Assembly: GCA_021731025.1 (NCBI GenBank)
Contig: JAKFYD010000033.1
Coordinates: 1 to 59,514 of the forward strand
DNA length: 59,514 bases
Reading direction: 5' to 3'
From: Pseudobdellovibrionaceae bacterium
GTDB taxonomy: Bacteria > Bdellovibrionota > Bdellovibrionia > Bdellovibrionales > Bdellovibrionaceae
Under the pieces are notes generated by a model. The model was not told where the DNA came from. It saw only the letters and a program-made list of their open reading frames with translations, and ran no database searches. A program made the position numbers and the translations under genes. This document shows, piece after piece, positions 26,503 to 34,903 of the stretch (the first letter of the stretch is position 1; every line of letters begins with the position of its first letter).

Positions 26503-26883
26503 TCAAGATCCCGCTACGGGCGTCAGGACTCCTGAGACTTCAGATTGAATTGTTTCCGGAGAAAAAGGTTTCGTTAAGAAACGGGTGGCACCAGCCTGAA
26601 GCGCTTGATCACGCGAGGAATCATCGCCTCTTGTGGTTACAACAATAATCGGAATACTTTTAAGTCGATCTTGTGAACGAACAAATTGAACAACTTCAAT
26701 GCCACCGATGTCGGGCATGTTTAAGTCTAACAAAAGCAGATCATAAGGACGCAACGAGAGTTGTTCTATAGCTTCAAGTCCACTATTAGCTTGAGTGAAC
26801 GACAACTCATCTTGACCACGAAGACAAGCTATCAACATTTCACGCATTACCTTGCTGTCATCAACGACAAGTATGTCAGCCAT
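26503..26883 (-). CDS. cheY: CheY-like response regulator, first gene of the chemosensory operon
   Basis: 126 residues from the ATG at 26883 with GGAGG upstream. It is a receiver with ILVVDDS, phospho-acceptor D53 (LLLLDLNMPD), Thr in VVTTRG and Lys in FLTKPF. It is the likely CheA phosphate acceptor that produces the output of this pathway. Whether that is a flagellar motor or another target cannot be told; no flagellar genes are in the window. The operon promoter should lie between 26884 and 26992, shared with the divergent hybrid kinase. Confidence 0.92.
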   Translation of the reverse strand: MADILVVDDSKVMREMLIACLRGQDELSFTQANSGLEAIEQLSLRPYDLLLLDLNMPDIGGIEVVQFVRSQDRLKSIPIIVVTTRGDDSSRDQALQAGATRFLTKPFSPETIQSEVSGVLTPVAGS

Positions 26884-26992
26884 ACGATAGCCTCCAGACA
26901 ATGACTAAACTTAGACGAATTTCACTTTTCAAAAAGTTGGAAAAGCAGATAGGAGACCTATCACCGATGCTGATGCGTGTCTACAAAGCATT

Positions 26993-29020
26993 ATGTCGCA
27001 CCTGGCTTTGCTGCAATACGCGCCTAGGAAAGATGCATTAACTGTGGCACAACTTAGTCTGATGTTAAACCAACAAGGTCATGGAACAATTTGGATAGTT
27101 GACGACAGCACGACCGACGCTGATCGAGTAGCAGCTACATTAAGGCCCCAGTATACTGTAAGAATTTTTCACGATGGGCCAGCCGCTTTAGAACAATTGA
27201 TGTCATCCCCGCCTCCCGATCTTTTACTTCTTGATTGGATCATGCCAGGAATGTCGGGCATCGAAATTTGCACTTATGTACGCTCCTCGCGGTCTCCCAT
27301 TTCGCAAATACCAATCATCCTTCTTACTGCTCAACATGGTCGTGAGGAGATTGATGAAGCATTTAAATGCGGAGCAAATGATTACATAGTTAAGCCCTTT
27401 GCCCACGAAGAACTCAGAGCTCGAGTGAGAAATTTAACTGGCTCTAAACGTCATTTAGAACGAGCGCAAGGGCTCGTTGTCGACTTGCAACGAAGTGAGG
27501 AACGTCTTCTTATGGCGACCAGTTCTGCTGGAATTGGTATTTGGGAGTGGGACATTCGCTCAGGGATCGTTGCCTCAACAGATATACATCGAAGAATCTT
27601 TGAATTGCCTGCAGCTGGACAACTTACTTTTAAAGATATCCTTGAAAAAGTTCTTCCCGAAGATCGAGTTACTCTCCAACAAAGCCTGACGACCGCCATC
27701 GAGAACAACTCTGATTATTCATCAGAATTTCGAATCCAAAAATCAGACGGATTAATTTCCTGGATCTACGGGCACGGTCGTGCGGTTTGCGATGAAGATG
27801 GCAAGCCACTCAGAATGGTCGGAGTCCATGCTGATGTCTCCTCTCAGAAAAAGATTGCAGAGGAACTTAAACGATCAAAGGAAGAAGCAGAACGAGCGAA
27901 CCAAATGAAGTCCGCTTTTCTTGCAAATATGTCGCACGAAATTAGGACTCCCCTTGGCGCGATGTTGGGATTTGCTCATTTGATGCAGGATCCATCAGTA
28001 ACAAAAATGGAACTTTCAAATTATCTTGAAGTGCTAACCCGAAACGGAGAACAACTTTCCGTCATCATCAATGACATTCTGGACTTGTCTAAAGTTGAAG
28101 CAGGGCTCTTAGCTTATGAACATCATGAATTTGATCCCGCCGAAATCTGTAATGATGTCATTTCACTTTTTCAGTCTAAAGCAAAAGAAAAAGGCCTCAC
28201 TCTGGAATACATCAGTGATCCGTCGACTCCTGCGAAAGTCATTACTGACCCGACTCGTCTTCGACAAATCACTATGAATCTTGTGAGCAACTCACTTAAA
28301 TTCACTCGCACAGGTGGAATTAAAATAAGAACTTCTGGCGTGAGCGATAAAGACGGAAAAAATTATCTCACAGTTGAAGTTGAAGATACGGGGATAGGAA
28401 TCCCGACCGAACATGCTGAACGAATTTTTGATATGTTCTTTCAAGGTGATGATTCAATGACACGAAGGTTTGGCGGCACGGGAATTGGGCTTGCCCTCTC
28501 TCAACAACTGACTCGCGAATTGGGTGGCGATTTAAAACTTATTCGAACTAATTCTGAAGGCAGCCTATTTCAAGCTTCAGTACGGAATCAGTCAACAAGA
28601 TCTCTGCGCACTGAAGCTCGGCCTAAAACTAAAACAAGTTCTGCGGCTGTTTCTCTCACTGATGTTCGGGTTTTAGTCGTTGATGATTCACCCGATAATC
28701 AAAATTTATTATTTGCTTACCTCACAAAGTATGGAGCCCAGGTGGAAATCGCAGGCAACGGAATTGAAGCTTATCAAAAAGCACTTTCTAATCCTTACGA
28801 TATTATTCTCATGGATCTTCAGATGCCAATAATGGACGGCTATACAGCGACGAGAAAACTCAGAAAAGAAGGTTATAAAAAACCAATCATTGCTCTCACG
28901 GCTCATGCAATGTCGGAAGTGAGTGCTCAGTGCTTGGAAGTTGGATGTAATGGGTATTTGCCTAAACCTATTAACCCTAATGAACTTCTAAAAACTATTT
29001 CTGCCCACTCGAATATTTAA
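26993..29020 (+). CDS. Hybrid sensor kinase: receiver-PAS-HisKA-HATPase-receiver
   Basis: 675 residues, no membrane segment. The N-terminal receiver (about 33-150, D81 in LLLLDWIMPG) is followed by a PAS domain (about 165-285), a HisKA domain with H315 (NMSHEIRTPLG), an HATPase domain (NLVSNSLKFT, VEDTGIGIP, FGGTGIGLALS), and a C-terminal receiver (VLVVDDSPDN, IILMDLQMP, YLPKPI). It is transcribed divergently from cheY with 109 bases between. The N-terminal receiver could accept phosphate from CheA and link the two systems (inference). Confidence 0.93.
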   Translation: MSHLALLQYAPRKDALTVAQLSLMLNQQGHGTIWIVDDSTTDADRVAATLRPQYTVRIFHDGPAALEQLMSSPPPDLLLLDWIMPGMSGIEICTYVRSSRSPISQIPIILLTAQHGREEIDEAFKCGANDYIVKPFAHEELRARVRNLTGSKRHLERAQGLVVDLQRSEERLLMATSSAGIGIWEWDIRSGIVASTDIHRRIFELPAAGQLTFKDILEKVLPEDRVTLQQSLTTAIENNSDYSSEFRIQKSDGLISWIYGHGRAVCDEDGKPLRMVGVHADVSSQKKIAEELKRSKEEAERANQMKSAFLANMSHEIRTPLGAMLGFAHLMQDPSVTKMELSNYLEVLTRNGEQLSVIINDILDLSKVEAGLLAYEHHEFDPAEICNDVISLFQSKAKEKGLTLEYISDPSTPAKVITDPTRLRQITMNLVSNSLKFTRTGGIKIRTSGVSDKDGKNYLTVEVEDTGIGIPTEHAERIFDMFFQGDDSMTRRFGGTGIGLALSQQLTRELGGDLKLIRTNSEGSLFQASVRNQSTRSLRTEARPKTKTSSAAVSLTDVRVLVVDDSPDNQNLLFAYLTKYGAQVEIAGNGIEAYQKALSNPYDIILMDLQMPIMDGYTATRKLRKEGYKKPIIALTAHAMSEVSAQCLEVGCNGYLPKPINPNELLKTISAHSNI

Positions 29021-29025
29021 AAGCT

Positions 29026-29871
29026 ATGAAAAACCATCACGTACTCATCACAGGCGCATCAACTGGAATCGGTTTAGCTACTGCTGAAAAGCTTTTAGTC
29101 GAAGGTTACAGCGTCTGGGCCGGAGTGCGCAATCCCAGATCATTGGATGAACTTAAAAAGATTTATGAAGATCAGTTACAAGTTTTAAAGCTGGATGTTT
29201 CGTCTGAAGACGATGTCAATCAAGCTTTGCAGGTCATTAATCTTCAAAAAAATGGAGATCAACTCACTCTCATCAACAATGCTGGGATTTCTGGTGGCGG
29301 TCCTTTGGAAACAATTCCCATTAAAACTTGGCGCGCGCTTTTTGATGTGAATGTTTTTGGTTTGGTGCAAATGACTCAAGCTTTTTTACCAACACTGCGA
29401 AAGAAAAGAGGAATGGTTATTAACATCGGATCAATTGCTGGTCATCTTGCTAGCCCTTATTTGTCTTCTTATTCAGCGTCCAAGTTTGCAGTCCGTGGTT
29501 TATCTGACAGTCTTCGTCGTGAGCTTTTACCTTTAGGGGTCAAAGTTGTGTTAGTCGAACCAGGTCCAATCAAAACTCCGATTTGGAAAAAGTCGACAGC
29601 CTCGAGCCTTGGCGATCAAGCGTCGATGACTGAAGAACAAAAAAGCACTTACGACGCAGCAATCGTTAAAGTCTTACAGACTGTAGAGAGCGTCGAGAAC
29701 GATGCCATTCCTGTTCAAGATGTAGCGAACTTAATCCATGAAATTCTGCAATCAAAAAATCCCAGACCTTACTACTTGATCGGGAAGAACATTCATTTGT
29801 ACGCATGGATAGCCCGGCTCATGCCAGTGCGGCTCTTGGATAAAATTTTGGTAAAACGCGGATTCAAATAA
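29026..29871 (+). CDS. Short-chain dehydrogenase/reductase
   Basis: 281 residues. The nucleotide-binding motif is TGASTGIGLATA near residue 10, with NNAG, catalytic Ser in NIGSIAGH and Y-x-x-x-K in YSASKFAVRG. PGPIKTP is also typical of classical SDRs, similar to those acting on lipid or steroid-like substrates. It starts five bases after the hybrid kinase stop, so it is probably co-transcribed. The substrate is unknown. Confidence 0.9.
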   Translation: MKNHHVLITGASTGIGLATAEKLLVEGYSVWAGVRNPRSLDELKKIYEDQLQVLKLDVSSEDDVNQALQVINLQKNGDQLTLINNAGISGGGPLETIPIKTWRALFDVNVFGLVQMTQAFLPTLRKKRGMVINIGSIAGHLASPYLSSYSASKFAVRGLSDSLRRELLPLGVKVVLVEPGPIKTPIWKKSTASSLGDQASMTEEQKSTYDAAIVKVLQTVESVENDAIPVQDVANLIHEILQSKNPRPYYLIGKNIHLYAWIARLMPVRLLDKILVKRGFK

Positions 29872-29884
29872 AAATCTAAATGAA

Positions 29885-30247
29885 TCAGCTCGCCCGAAAA
29901 TATTTCAGCACAGTTTCTAAGAGTGCAAAGGGATTGAATGGCTTTTCAAGATACTGGTGAACATGCTGAGATAGTGCAGCTTCTGACTCTTCGGGAACAG
30001 TTCCACTGATAATTATAAAGGGTAGCGAGGGATTCATGGTTTTGGCTTTTTGCAAAAGTTCAAGCCCATTCATTTGAGGCATCTGCATATCCGAAAGCAC
30101 TAAACTAAAATTTGTAACTTTCAGCTTTTCCAAAGCATCAGCTCCATCTTGCGCCTGGATCACCTCAATTTGCTGACTGGTAAGTATCTCTGCAACCAGA
30201 TCTCGAATACCGCTATCATCATCAACAATAAGAATTTTCTTTTTCAT
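29885..30247 (-). CDS. Single-domain response regulator
   Basis: 120 residues: a receiver with LIVDDDSG, phospho-acceptor Asp in LVLSDMQMPQ, Ser in IIISGT and Lys in YLEKPF. No output domain is present. It converges with the SDR gene with 13 bases between. The cognate kinase is not evident; the hybrid kinase upstream or the chemosensory CheA are candidates. Confidence 0.9.
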   Translation of the reverse strand: MKKKILIVDDDSGIRDLVAEILTSQQIEVIQAQDGADALEKLKVTNFSLVLSDMQMPQMNGLELLQKAKTMNPSLPFIIISGTVPEESEAALSQHVHQYLEKPFNPFALLETVLKYFRAS

Positions 30248-30398
30248 ATTCTATTCATCGGTAAATTCTTCGAACCCGTGAGCCGCCATGTTCTCTATAT
30301 TACTGCCTAACTTGAATAAGAAAACTTAACGGAAATACTTAGCTAAAGATGTTTCAATCTGAACCTTGAATTTAATTTCACTTTTCTTTGGATCAGTC

Positions 30399-30707
30399 TT
30401 AGCCCTCCTCAATGCCTAACAAGTTTTTACATTCACCCATAAGCTGATCGATTTTATTAACGGCGTTTTTAATTTTTTGCAACTCTCGCAAATCAAGTTC
30501 TTTCTCGAGAGCGGCAATAACCATCGGATGTTTTTTGAGCCACTGCCCTTGTCGAGTCGCATAGGTTTCAGGAATTCCTGATTCAAGCGCTGCTAGTCGC
30601 GCATTTCCACTTTCCAGGTAAGCAGAAATAAATTTCAATGTCTCGAGTGTAAGAATATGTCTGTGGGCTTTAAGTCTCGATGAAAAAGCCATTTGTCTTA
30701 TTCGCAT
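30399..30707 (-). CDS. Orphan terminase-small-subunit-like DNA-binding protein
   Basis: 102 residues. The central part (LTLETLKFISAYLESGNARL, AALESGIPETYATRQGQWLK) matches the helix-turn-helix of phage terminase small subunits (Terminase_2). The C-terminus is a short coiled coil with one Cys. No large terminase, portal or capsid gene is nearby, so it is a phage relic or a domesticated DNA-binding protein. An AAGG site lies about 10 bases before the ATG; Met6 is an alternative start. Confidence 0.55.
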   Translation of the reverse strand: MRIRQMAFSSRLKAHRHILTLETLKFISAYLESGNARLAALESGIPETYATRQGQWLKKHPMVIAALEKELDLRELQKIKNAVNKIDQLMGECKNLLGIEEG

Positions 30708-30844
30708 GATTTTAACCTTAGCTCTATCATTGCTTTAAGGCAAAGGCTCTAAACCGATCTTGCCCATCAACCAGAATTTGGCAGATACCAACCAAATTCT
30801 GGTAAATAGGAAAGCAGCCTTGAAGAAATAAGCCCGCAGTCAAC

Positions 30845-31627
30845 CTATGGAGTATTACTTCGTTTACTCAATTCGTCATATCCCGGCATTGTTGAAAGAT
30901 CTGGAACGACAACGATAGCGATTCGACGATTCGCTGCTTTTCCTTCGGGTGTTTCGTTAGCTTGCCTTGGTGATGTTTCTCCAAAACTCGCTGCGCTCAC
31001 TCGCTCCGGCGGCATACCCGCGTCGACCATAGAGCGGGTGACATTAAGAGCGCGAGCTGATGCCAACTCCCAGTTCGAAGGAAATAGTGCTGTTGATATT
31101 GGTACATTATCGGTGTGACCTTCAACTTGATATCGTTTTCCCGGAATTGCCTTGAGCTGCTTTGTAACTTCTTTTAACGCGTCTAATCCTGCCGCAGAAA
31201 GTTTTGCCGAACCCGATGGGAACAAGACGTCGGATCCCATACTTACGACCATTTTTCCATCAATAAATTGAACGGACAGGGCCCCAGAATCCGTCAGTTT
31301 TTTAAATCGTTTTGTGAGATCTTCAAATTCTTGCAGGCGTTGTTTCTGTTCTGTCTGACGTTGGCGCATCTCTGCCATGGCTTTTTTCATTTCCTCTAAC
31401 GAAGTCTTCAACTGTCCGCGATCTTTTGTTGTGGCGATCAGATTGTCTTGAATTTTATTTCTTTCATCAGTTAAAAGTCTATTTTCATCTTTGGCTTTTG
31501 TGATCGCCGCTTGGCTCGCCGCAAGTTCTTGATTTAAGCCTGCAACTTCTTTTTCATGTTTTGATTTTGAAACACATGCGGTTAGGCCTAAGGTCGTTAA
31601 AAGGCCACATACTATAACTTTCTTCAT
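30845..31627 (-). CDS. OmpA-family peptidoglycan-binding lipoprotein with coiled coil
   Basis: 260 residues from the ATG at 31627, preceded by GGAGG. The signal peptide ends in lipobox LTAC (Cys at about 18). Residues about 25-115 are a heptad coiled coil. The C-terminal OmpA domain (about 130-250) has VEGHTDNVPIS, NWELASARALNV and NRRIAIVVVPD, the conserved meso-diaminopimelate-binding loop with Asp and Arg. It likely tethers the outer membrane to peptidoglycan, in a style resembling MotB-like or Pal-like proteins. It follows the glycosyltransferase gene by about 70 bases. Confidence 0.92.
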   Translation of the reverse strand: MKKVIVCGLLTTLGLTACVSKSKHEKEVAGLNQELAASQAAITKAKDENRLLTDERNKIQDNLIATTKDRGQLKTSLEEMKKAMAEMRQRQTEQKQRLQEFEDLTKRFKKLTDSGALSVQFIDGKMVVSMGSDVLFPSGSAKLSAAGLDALKEVTKQLKAIPGKRYQVEGHTDNVPISTALFPSNWELASARALNVTRSMVDAGMPPERVSAASFGETSPRQANETPEGKAANRRIAIVVVPDLSTMPGYDELSKRSNTP

Positions 31628-31700
31628 GTTGTCCTCCATAGTGGTTTTATTAAATTGCGTTTAGAAACTAAAATTTTTATTCAATTGCTCTTCTTGCTCA

Positions 31701-33098
31701 CTAAGCACCTGTTTTAAAATGGGGTTGTACGTATTGTAGAATGTCTGAAAGATGATCAATAGTTTGCTGAGCTGCCCGCTGTACAAGTTTCGATTGTGGC
31801 CATATTGCAAAAGAGGCATCGGAGCTCTTAAAAAGACAGATGTCATTTTCTCCGTTCCCGATCGAGAGAATTTCGGGGATTTTTCCAGGCGTGAGAAGTT
31901 TAAGGTGTGAAACGAAATTCGATTTGCAAATTGAATGACGGGAACATCCGTTCTGTAATTCCATAAATGGCGATATCGAAATCTCACCAGTTGCAAGGCC
32001 ATCATGAAAGTGCAGAAAGTGAGCAACTGAAAAATCAGCAAAAGTTCGTCGTCGGATGGTTTCGGCAGCGACTAAATAAGAATCAGTGATTATACCAACT
32101 TGGAAACCCCGCTTTTTAAGTTCGATAATGACTTCTTGGGCGTAAGGCATAAGCGAAATATGAGCTGCGACCTTTTCAAACACAGATTTTGGAATTCCAG
32201 CCAAAGCTTTCGCAATCATTTTTGTTCGATAGATTGGATCTATGTCATGACGACCCAGAAAATTGCGGACCTCGTCCTCTCTATCCTCGGCCCGTGAAAG
32301 AAAGGATATAAAGCTTCCATCGACAAGAGTTCCATCCATATCAAATAGAACAATTTTTTTATCTGGATCGATTTTTTGTAACGAGGTACTGAATGCAAAT
32401 CCAGAGCGTCTCTCTTGCTCTACAGAGTTGACAATCTGCGAGATATTTAATTTTTTGTACTTTGAAGCGCGTTCCAAAATAGTTCTCGTTATTTGCAAGG
32501 ACATCTTCGAAAGGGCCTCGAGAGACTGATGGTGGTGTTCAATAAAACCGACATCTGCCTCAACAATTCTCGCTTTAGACTCATGAACATCAATAAGCAG
32601 GCCCGCATCAACACCGTAATCCGCTTCGAATGTGAATTTTTGCAATAAGTTTCTACGACCCGCGACAATTCCACCAAGAGGTTGCTGAAATTTCGAAAGT
32701 TCAGGAAAGAATATTTTTAGCAATGGTTTTGCAGTCAAAGTTGTTACTCGCCCAGCTTGTCGTTGAAATTTACCTTTTACAAAATCGGCAGTGTTATTTA
32801 GAAGAGGCTCAATCATTTTTTCAACAAGCTGCGAACTGAAACCATAAATATCGCCATCTAAAAATAGAATAAGTTCATTTTTTGCTAGTTTTAAACCGTC
32901 AGACATCGATACCCCTTTTCCTAGCATCGAGCTCAGGTAAACCTGAGCCCCATTTTGCTTAGCAATGGTAGAGGTAAGATCTGTAGAACCGTCGTCAATC
33001 ACAATAACTTCCGTGACGATCTTTTTTGTTTTTAGAAAATTGACAATCTCACCAATTTGTTTTTCCTCGTTTAAGGTTGGAATAATCACTGTGACCAT
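31701..33098 (-). CDS. Fusion: GpgS-like glycosyltransferase plus HAD phosphatase
   Basis: 465 residues from the ATG at 33098 with GAGAGGTG upstream. Residues 1-230 are a GT-A glycosyltransferase with IIPTLNEE, VIDDGSTD, a GKG loop, FLDGD (metal-binding DxD) and the stretch AGRVTTLTAKPLL...QPLGGIVAGRR, strongly resembling glucosyl-3-phosphoglycerate synthase (GT81). Residues about 255-455 are a phosphoserine-phosphatase-like HAD with DMDGTLVDG, IITDS and GNGENDICLF. The two activities are those needed to make and dephosphorylate a glycosyl-phosphoglycerate, giving a glucosyl- or mannosylglycerate-like solute (inference). The gene overlaps the PIG-L deacetylase gene by 13 bases. Confidence 0.8.
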   Translation of the reverse strand: MVTVIIPTLNEEKQIGEIVNFLKTKKIVTEVIVIDDGSTDLTSTIAKQNGAQVYLSSMLGKGVSMSDGLKLAKNELILFLDGDIYGFSSQLVEKMIEPLLNNTADFVKGKFQRQAGRVTTLTAKPLLKIFFPELSKFQQPLGGIVAGRRNLLQKFTFEADYGVDAGLLIDVHESKARIVEADVGFIEHHHQSLEALSKMSLQITRTILERASKYKKLNISQIVNSVEQERRSGFAFSTSLQKIDPDKKIVLFDMDGTLVDGSFISFLSRAEDREDEVRNFLGRHDIDPIYRTKMIAKALAGIPKSVFEKVAAHISLMPYAQEVIIELKKRGFQVGIITDSYLVAAETIRRRTFADFSVAHFLHFHDGLATGEISISPFMELQNGCSRHSICKSNFVSHLKLLTPGKIPEILSIGNGENDICLFKSSDASFAIWPQSKLVQRAAQQTIDHLSDILQYVQPHFKTGA

Positions 33099-33982
33099 TT
33101 GCACCTCTCTGTCGACTGCTGCCAAAAGTTTTGTGAAAAGCTAAGCCAGGTGCTGCCAAAACTTTTGTTCCCGCTGTAGGATTCCAGTAGATACTCCAAC
33201 GTTGAGTTCTCGACGTTTTGGAAATCACTCCCCCCTAGAGTCATAAAGAATAGAAACTCATGGCCGGAAGAAAAGGACTTGTAACTTTCCAGTACAGATT
33301 TTTGTGACGAGTACATTTTCAAGACTTTTCGCTTTTCCTCATTCGCGAATTCGATCTTCTGCCTGTGAAATAAAACAGATTGAAAAAAATGTCTCAGCGG
33401 CAGCGAAAGTAGCGGTTTCCCAAACGATCTAAACCATCGCCACTTATAGTACCAGCTCAAATGGTAGAAAGTCTTAATCGAATACAGAAAAAGAAGTGGA
33501 AGCATTTTTAACTTAAATAGATTTTTCTGATGAGCTCGGCTACAAAACGAAGTTCCAGTTTCAGAAAAAAATCCAAATTTGAATTTGTTTTTCAGACAAA
33601 AAACGAAACTCATTAAAAATATCTGCAGATGATGAGGATGTGGCTTCTCCCCACCATGCGGCGGATGAGTGATGATCATATCAAACGAGTTTCTCGCCAT
33701 ATAATTATTGAAGCAGTCGCTGAGGTTCGGTAAAACAGACCAAAAACCTAGATCTTCAATTTCCAAAAAGGCGCATTCGACACCTAAAGCCAAACAAACA
33801 GACCTTAACTCTTTTGCACGATGACTATCGCAGCAATATGTTGCCGATAAAACTGTGACCCGAGCATTTTTAGCTAGCTCCTTTAATCCTCCAAAAAAAT
33901 AAAGACATTCATCGTCAGGGTGAGCCACCACAACCAAAATATTGTTACTTTTAAATACGGGATGATTTAATGCGTTTAACAT
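33086..33982 (-). CDS. PIG-L/LmbE-family deacetylase
   Basis: 298 residues from the ATG at 33982 with AAGGAG directly upstream; a TTG further upstream is less likely. The zinc motif VVVAHPDDECL is near the N-terminus and the second His pair is in GGEKPHPHH, as in MshB, BshB and PIG-L deacetylases that act on N-acetylglucosaminyl groups. The C-terminal half (about 150-298) is basic, aromatic and not recognised. It is co-translated with the glycosyltransferase-phosphatase fusion, suggesting one pathway that makes a deacetylated sugar conjugate. Confidence 0.85.
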   Translation of the reverse strand: MLNALNHPVFKSNNILVVVAHPDDECLYFFGGLKELAKNARVTVLSATYCCDSHRAKELRSVCLALGVECAFLEIEDLGFWSVLPNLSDCFNNYMARNSFDMIITHPPHGGEKPHPHHLQIFLMSFVFCLKNKFKFGFFSETGTSFCSRAHQKNLFKLKMLPLLFLYSIKTFYHLSWYYKWRWFRSFGKPLLSLPLRHFFQSVLFHRQKIEFANEEKRKVLKMYSSQKSVLESYKSFSSGHEFLFFMTLGGSDFQNVENSTLEYLLESYSGNKSFGSTWLSFSQNFWQQSTERCKWSQ

Positions 33983-34222
33983 TTTCTCCTTATCTGGTTT
34001 GTTGGGATATTCTGTAATGATGGCTGAATCATGCTTTTGTCGCAACCCGATTAAAGCGTTGCTATTCAGTTTGAGAATTCCAATTTTTCCGAGTATTTTC
34101 AGTTAAATACGATATCTTCAGGACCTCTTAATTGCGGAAGTAAATTTAATTTTATTTCCGGCAAAGTGTACGCACCTTCATCTTAGCTTATACTTTTTGA
34201 TTCAAATACGATATTAAAAGGA

Positions 34223-34903
34223 ATGACTGACGTGATGTCTTACCGAGTACTCATTGTCGAGGACGAAGCGAAGCTGCTCGAACATTTATCTCGCATATTG
34301 AAGGCTGAAGGCTTTTTAAGTTTCTCGTGCACTTCTTTCCGAGAACTTGAAAACATTTTAGATGCACCCGATAAAAGATTTGATGTTATCGTTTTGGATC
34401 GTTTACTTCACGGCCGAGATTCTGCAGAATTGATGGGAAAGATCAAATTAGGTCTACCTAAAACCCAAATAATAATTCTGTCTGCTATTAACACTTCGTC
34501 TGAAAAAGCGAATCTGTTAGATATGGGCGCAGATGATTATCTATCAAAACCCTTTGATAGCGACGAACTCGTGGCCCGAATTCGCGCCCTGCTAAGAAGA
34601 AGTAAAAATGAACTCCGATTTGGCAATCTCGTGTTGGACTTAAATTACCGAACGATAAAAGTTCAAGATCAAGAACTACCTCTTACAAATAAAGAATTTG
34701 CTCTCTTACGCACCTTGGTTCAGGCTCCGGGAAAAGTCTTCAACAAGACTTTTCTTCATGAGCAAGTCTGGGAGATGAGCACAGAGGTAGAAAGCCATGT
34801 CGTCGAAGCAACCGTCAATAAATTGCGCAAGCGCCTTGCCGAAGCCGGAGCTCAAATTCAAATCAAGAACACACGCCATATAGGATACTGGATTGAGGAA
34901 TAG
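34223..34903 (+). CDS. OmpR/PhoB-family response regulator
   Basis: 226 residues. The receiver has VLIVEDEAK, phospho-acceptor Asp in VIVLDRLLHG, Ser in IILSA and Lys in YLSKPFD. A C-terminal winged helix follows (LPLTNKEFALLRTLVQ, VESHVVEATVNKLRKR, HIGYWI). It binds DNA as a dimer and pairs with the kinase gene that starts 11 bases before its stop. Several starts are possible in the first five codons. Confidence 0.94.
   Translation: MTDVMSYRVLIVEDEAKLLEHLSRILKAEGFLSFSCTSFRELENILDAPDKRFDVIVLDRLLHGRDSAELMGKIKLGLPKTQIIILSAINTSSEKANLLDMGADDYLSKPFDSDELVARIRALLRRSKNELRFGNLVLDLNYRTIKVQDQELPLTNKEFALLRTLVQAPGKVFNKTFLHEQVWEMSTEVESHVVEATVNKLRKRLAEAGAQIQIKNTRHIGYWIEE

Noticed and set aside
31661-32041. 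126-aa minus-strand frame inside the HAD domain region
   Set aside because: It lies within the glycosyltransferase-phosphatase gene in another frame; the HAD motifs GNGENDICLF and DMDGTLVDG are in the longer frame.
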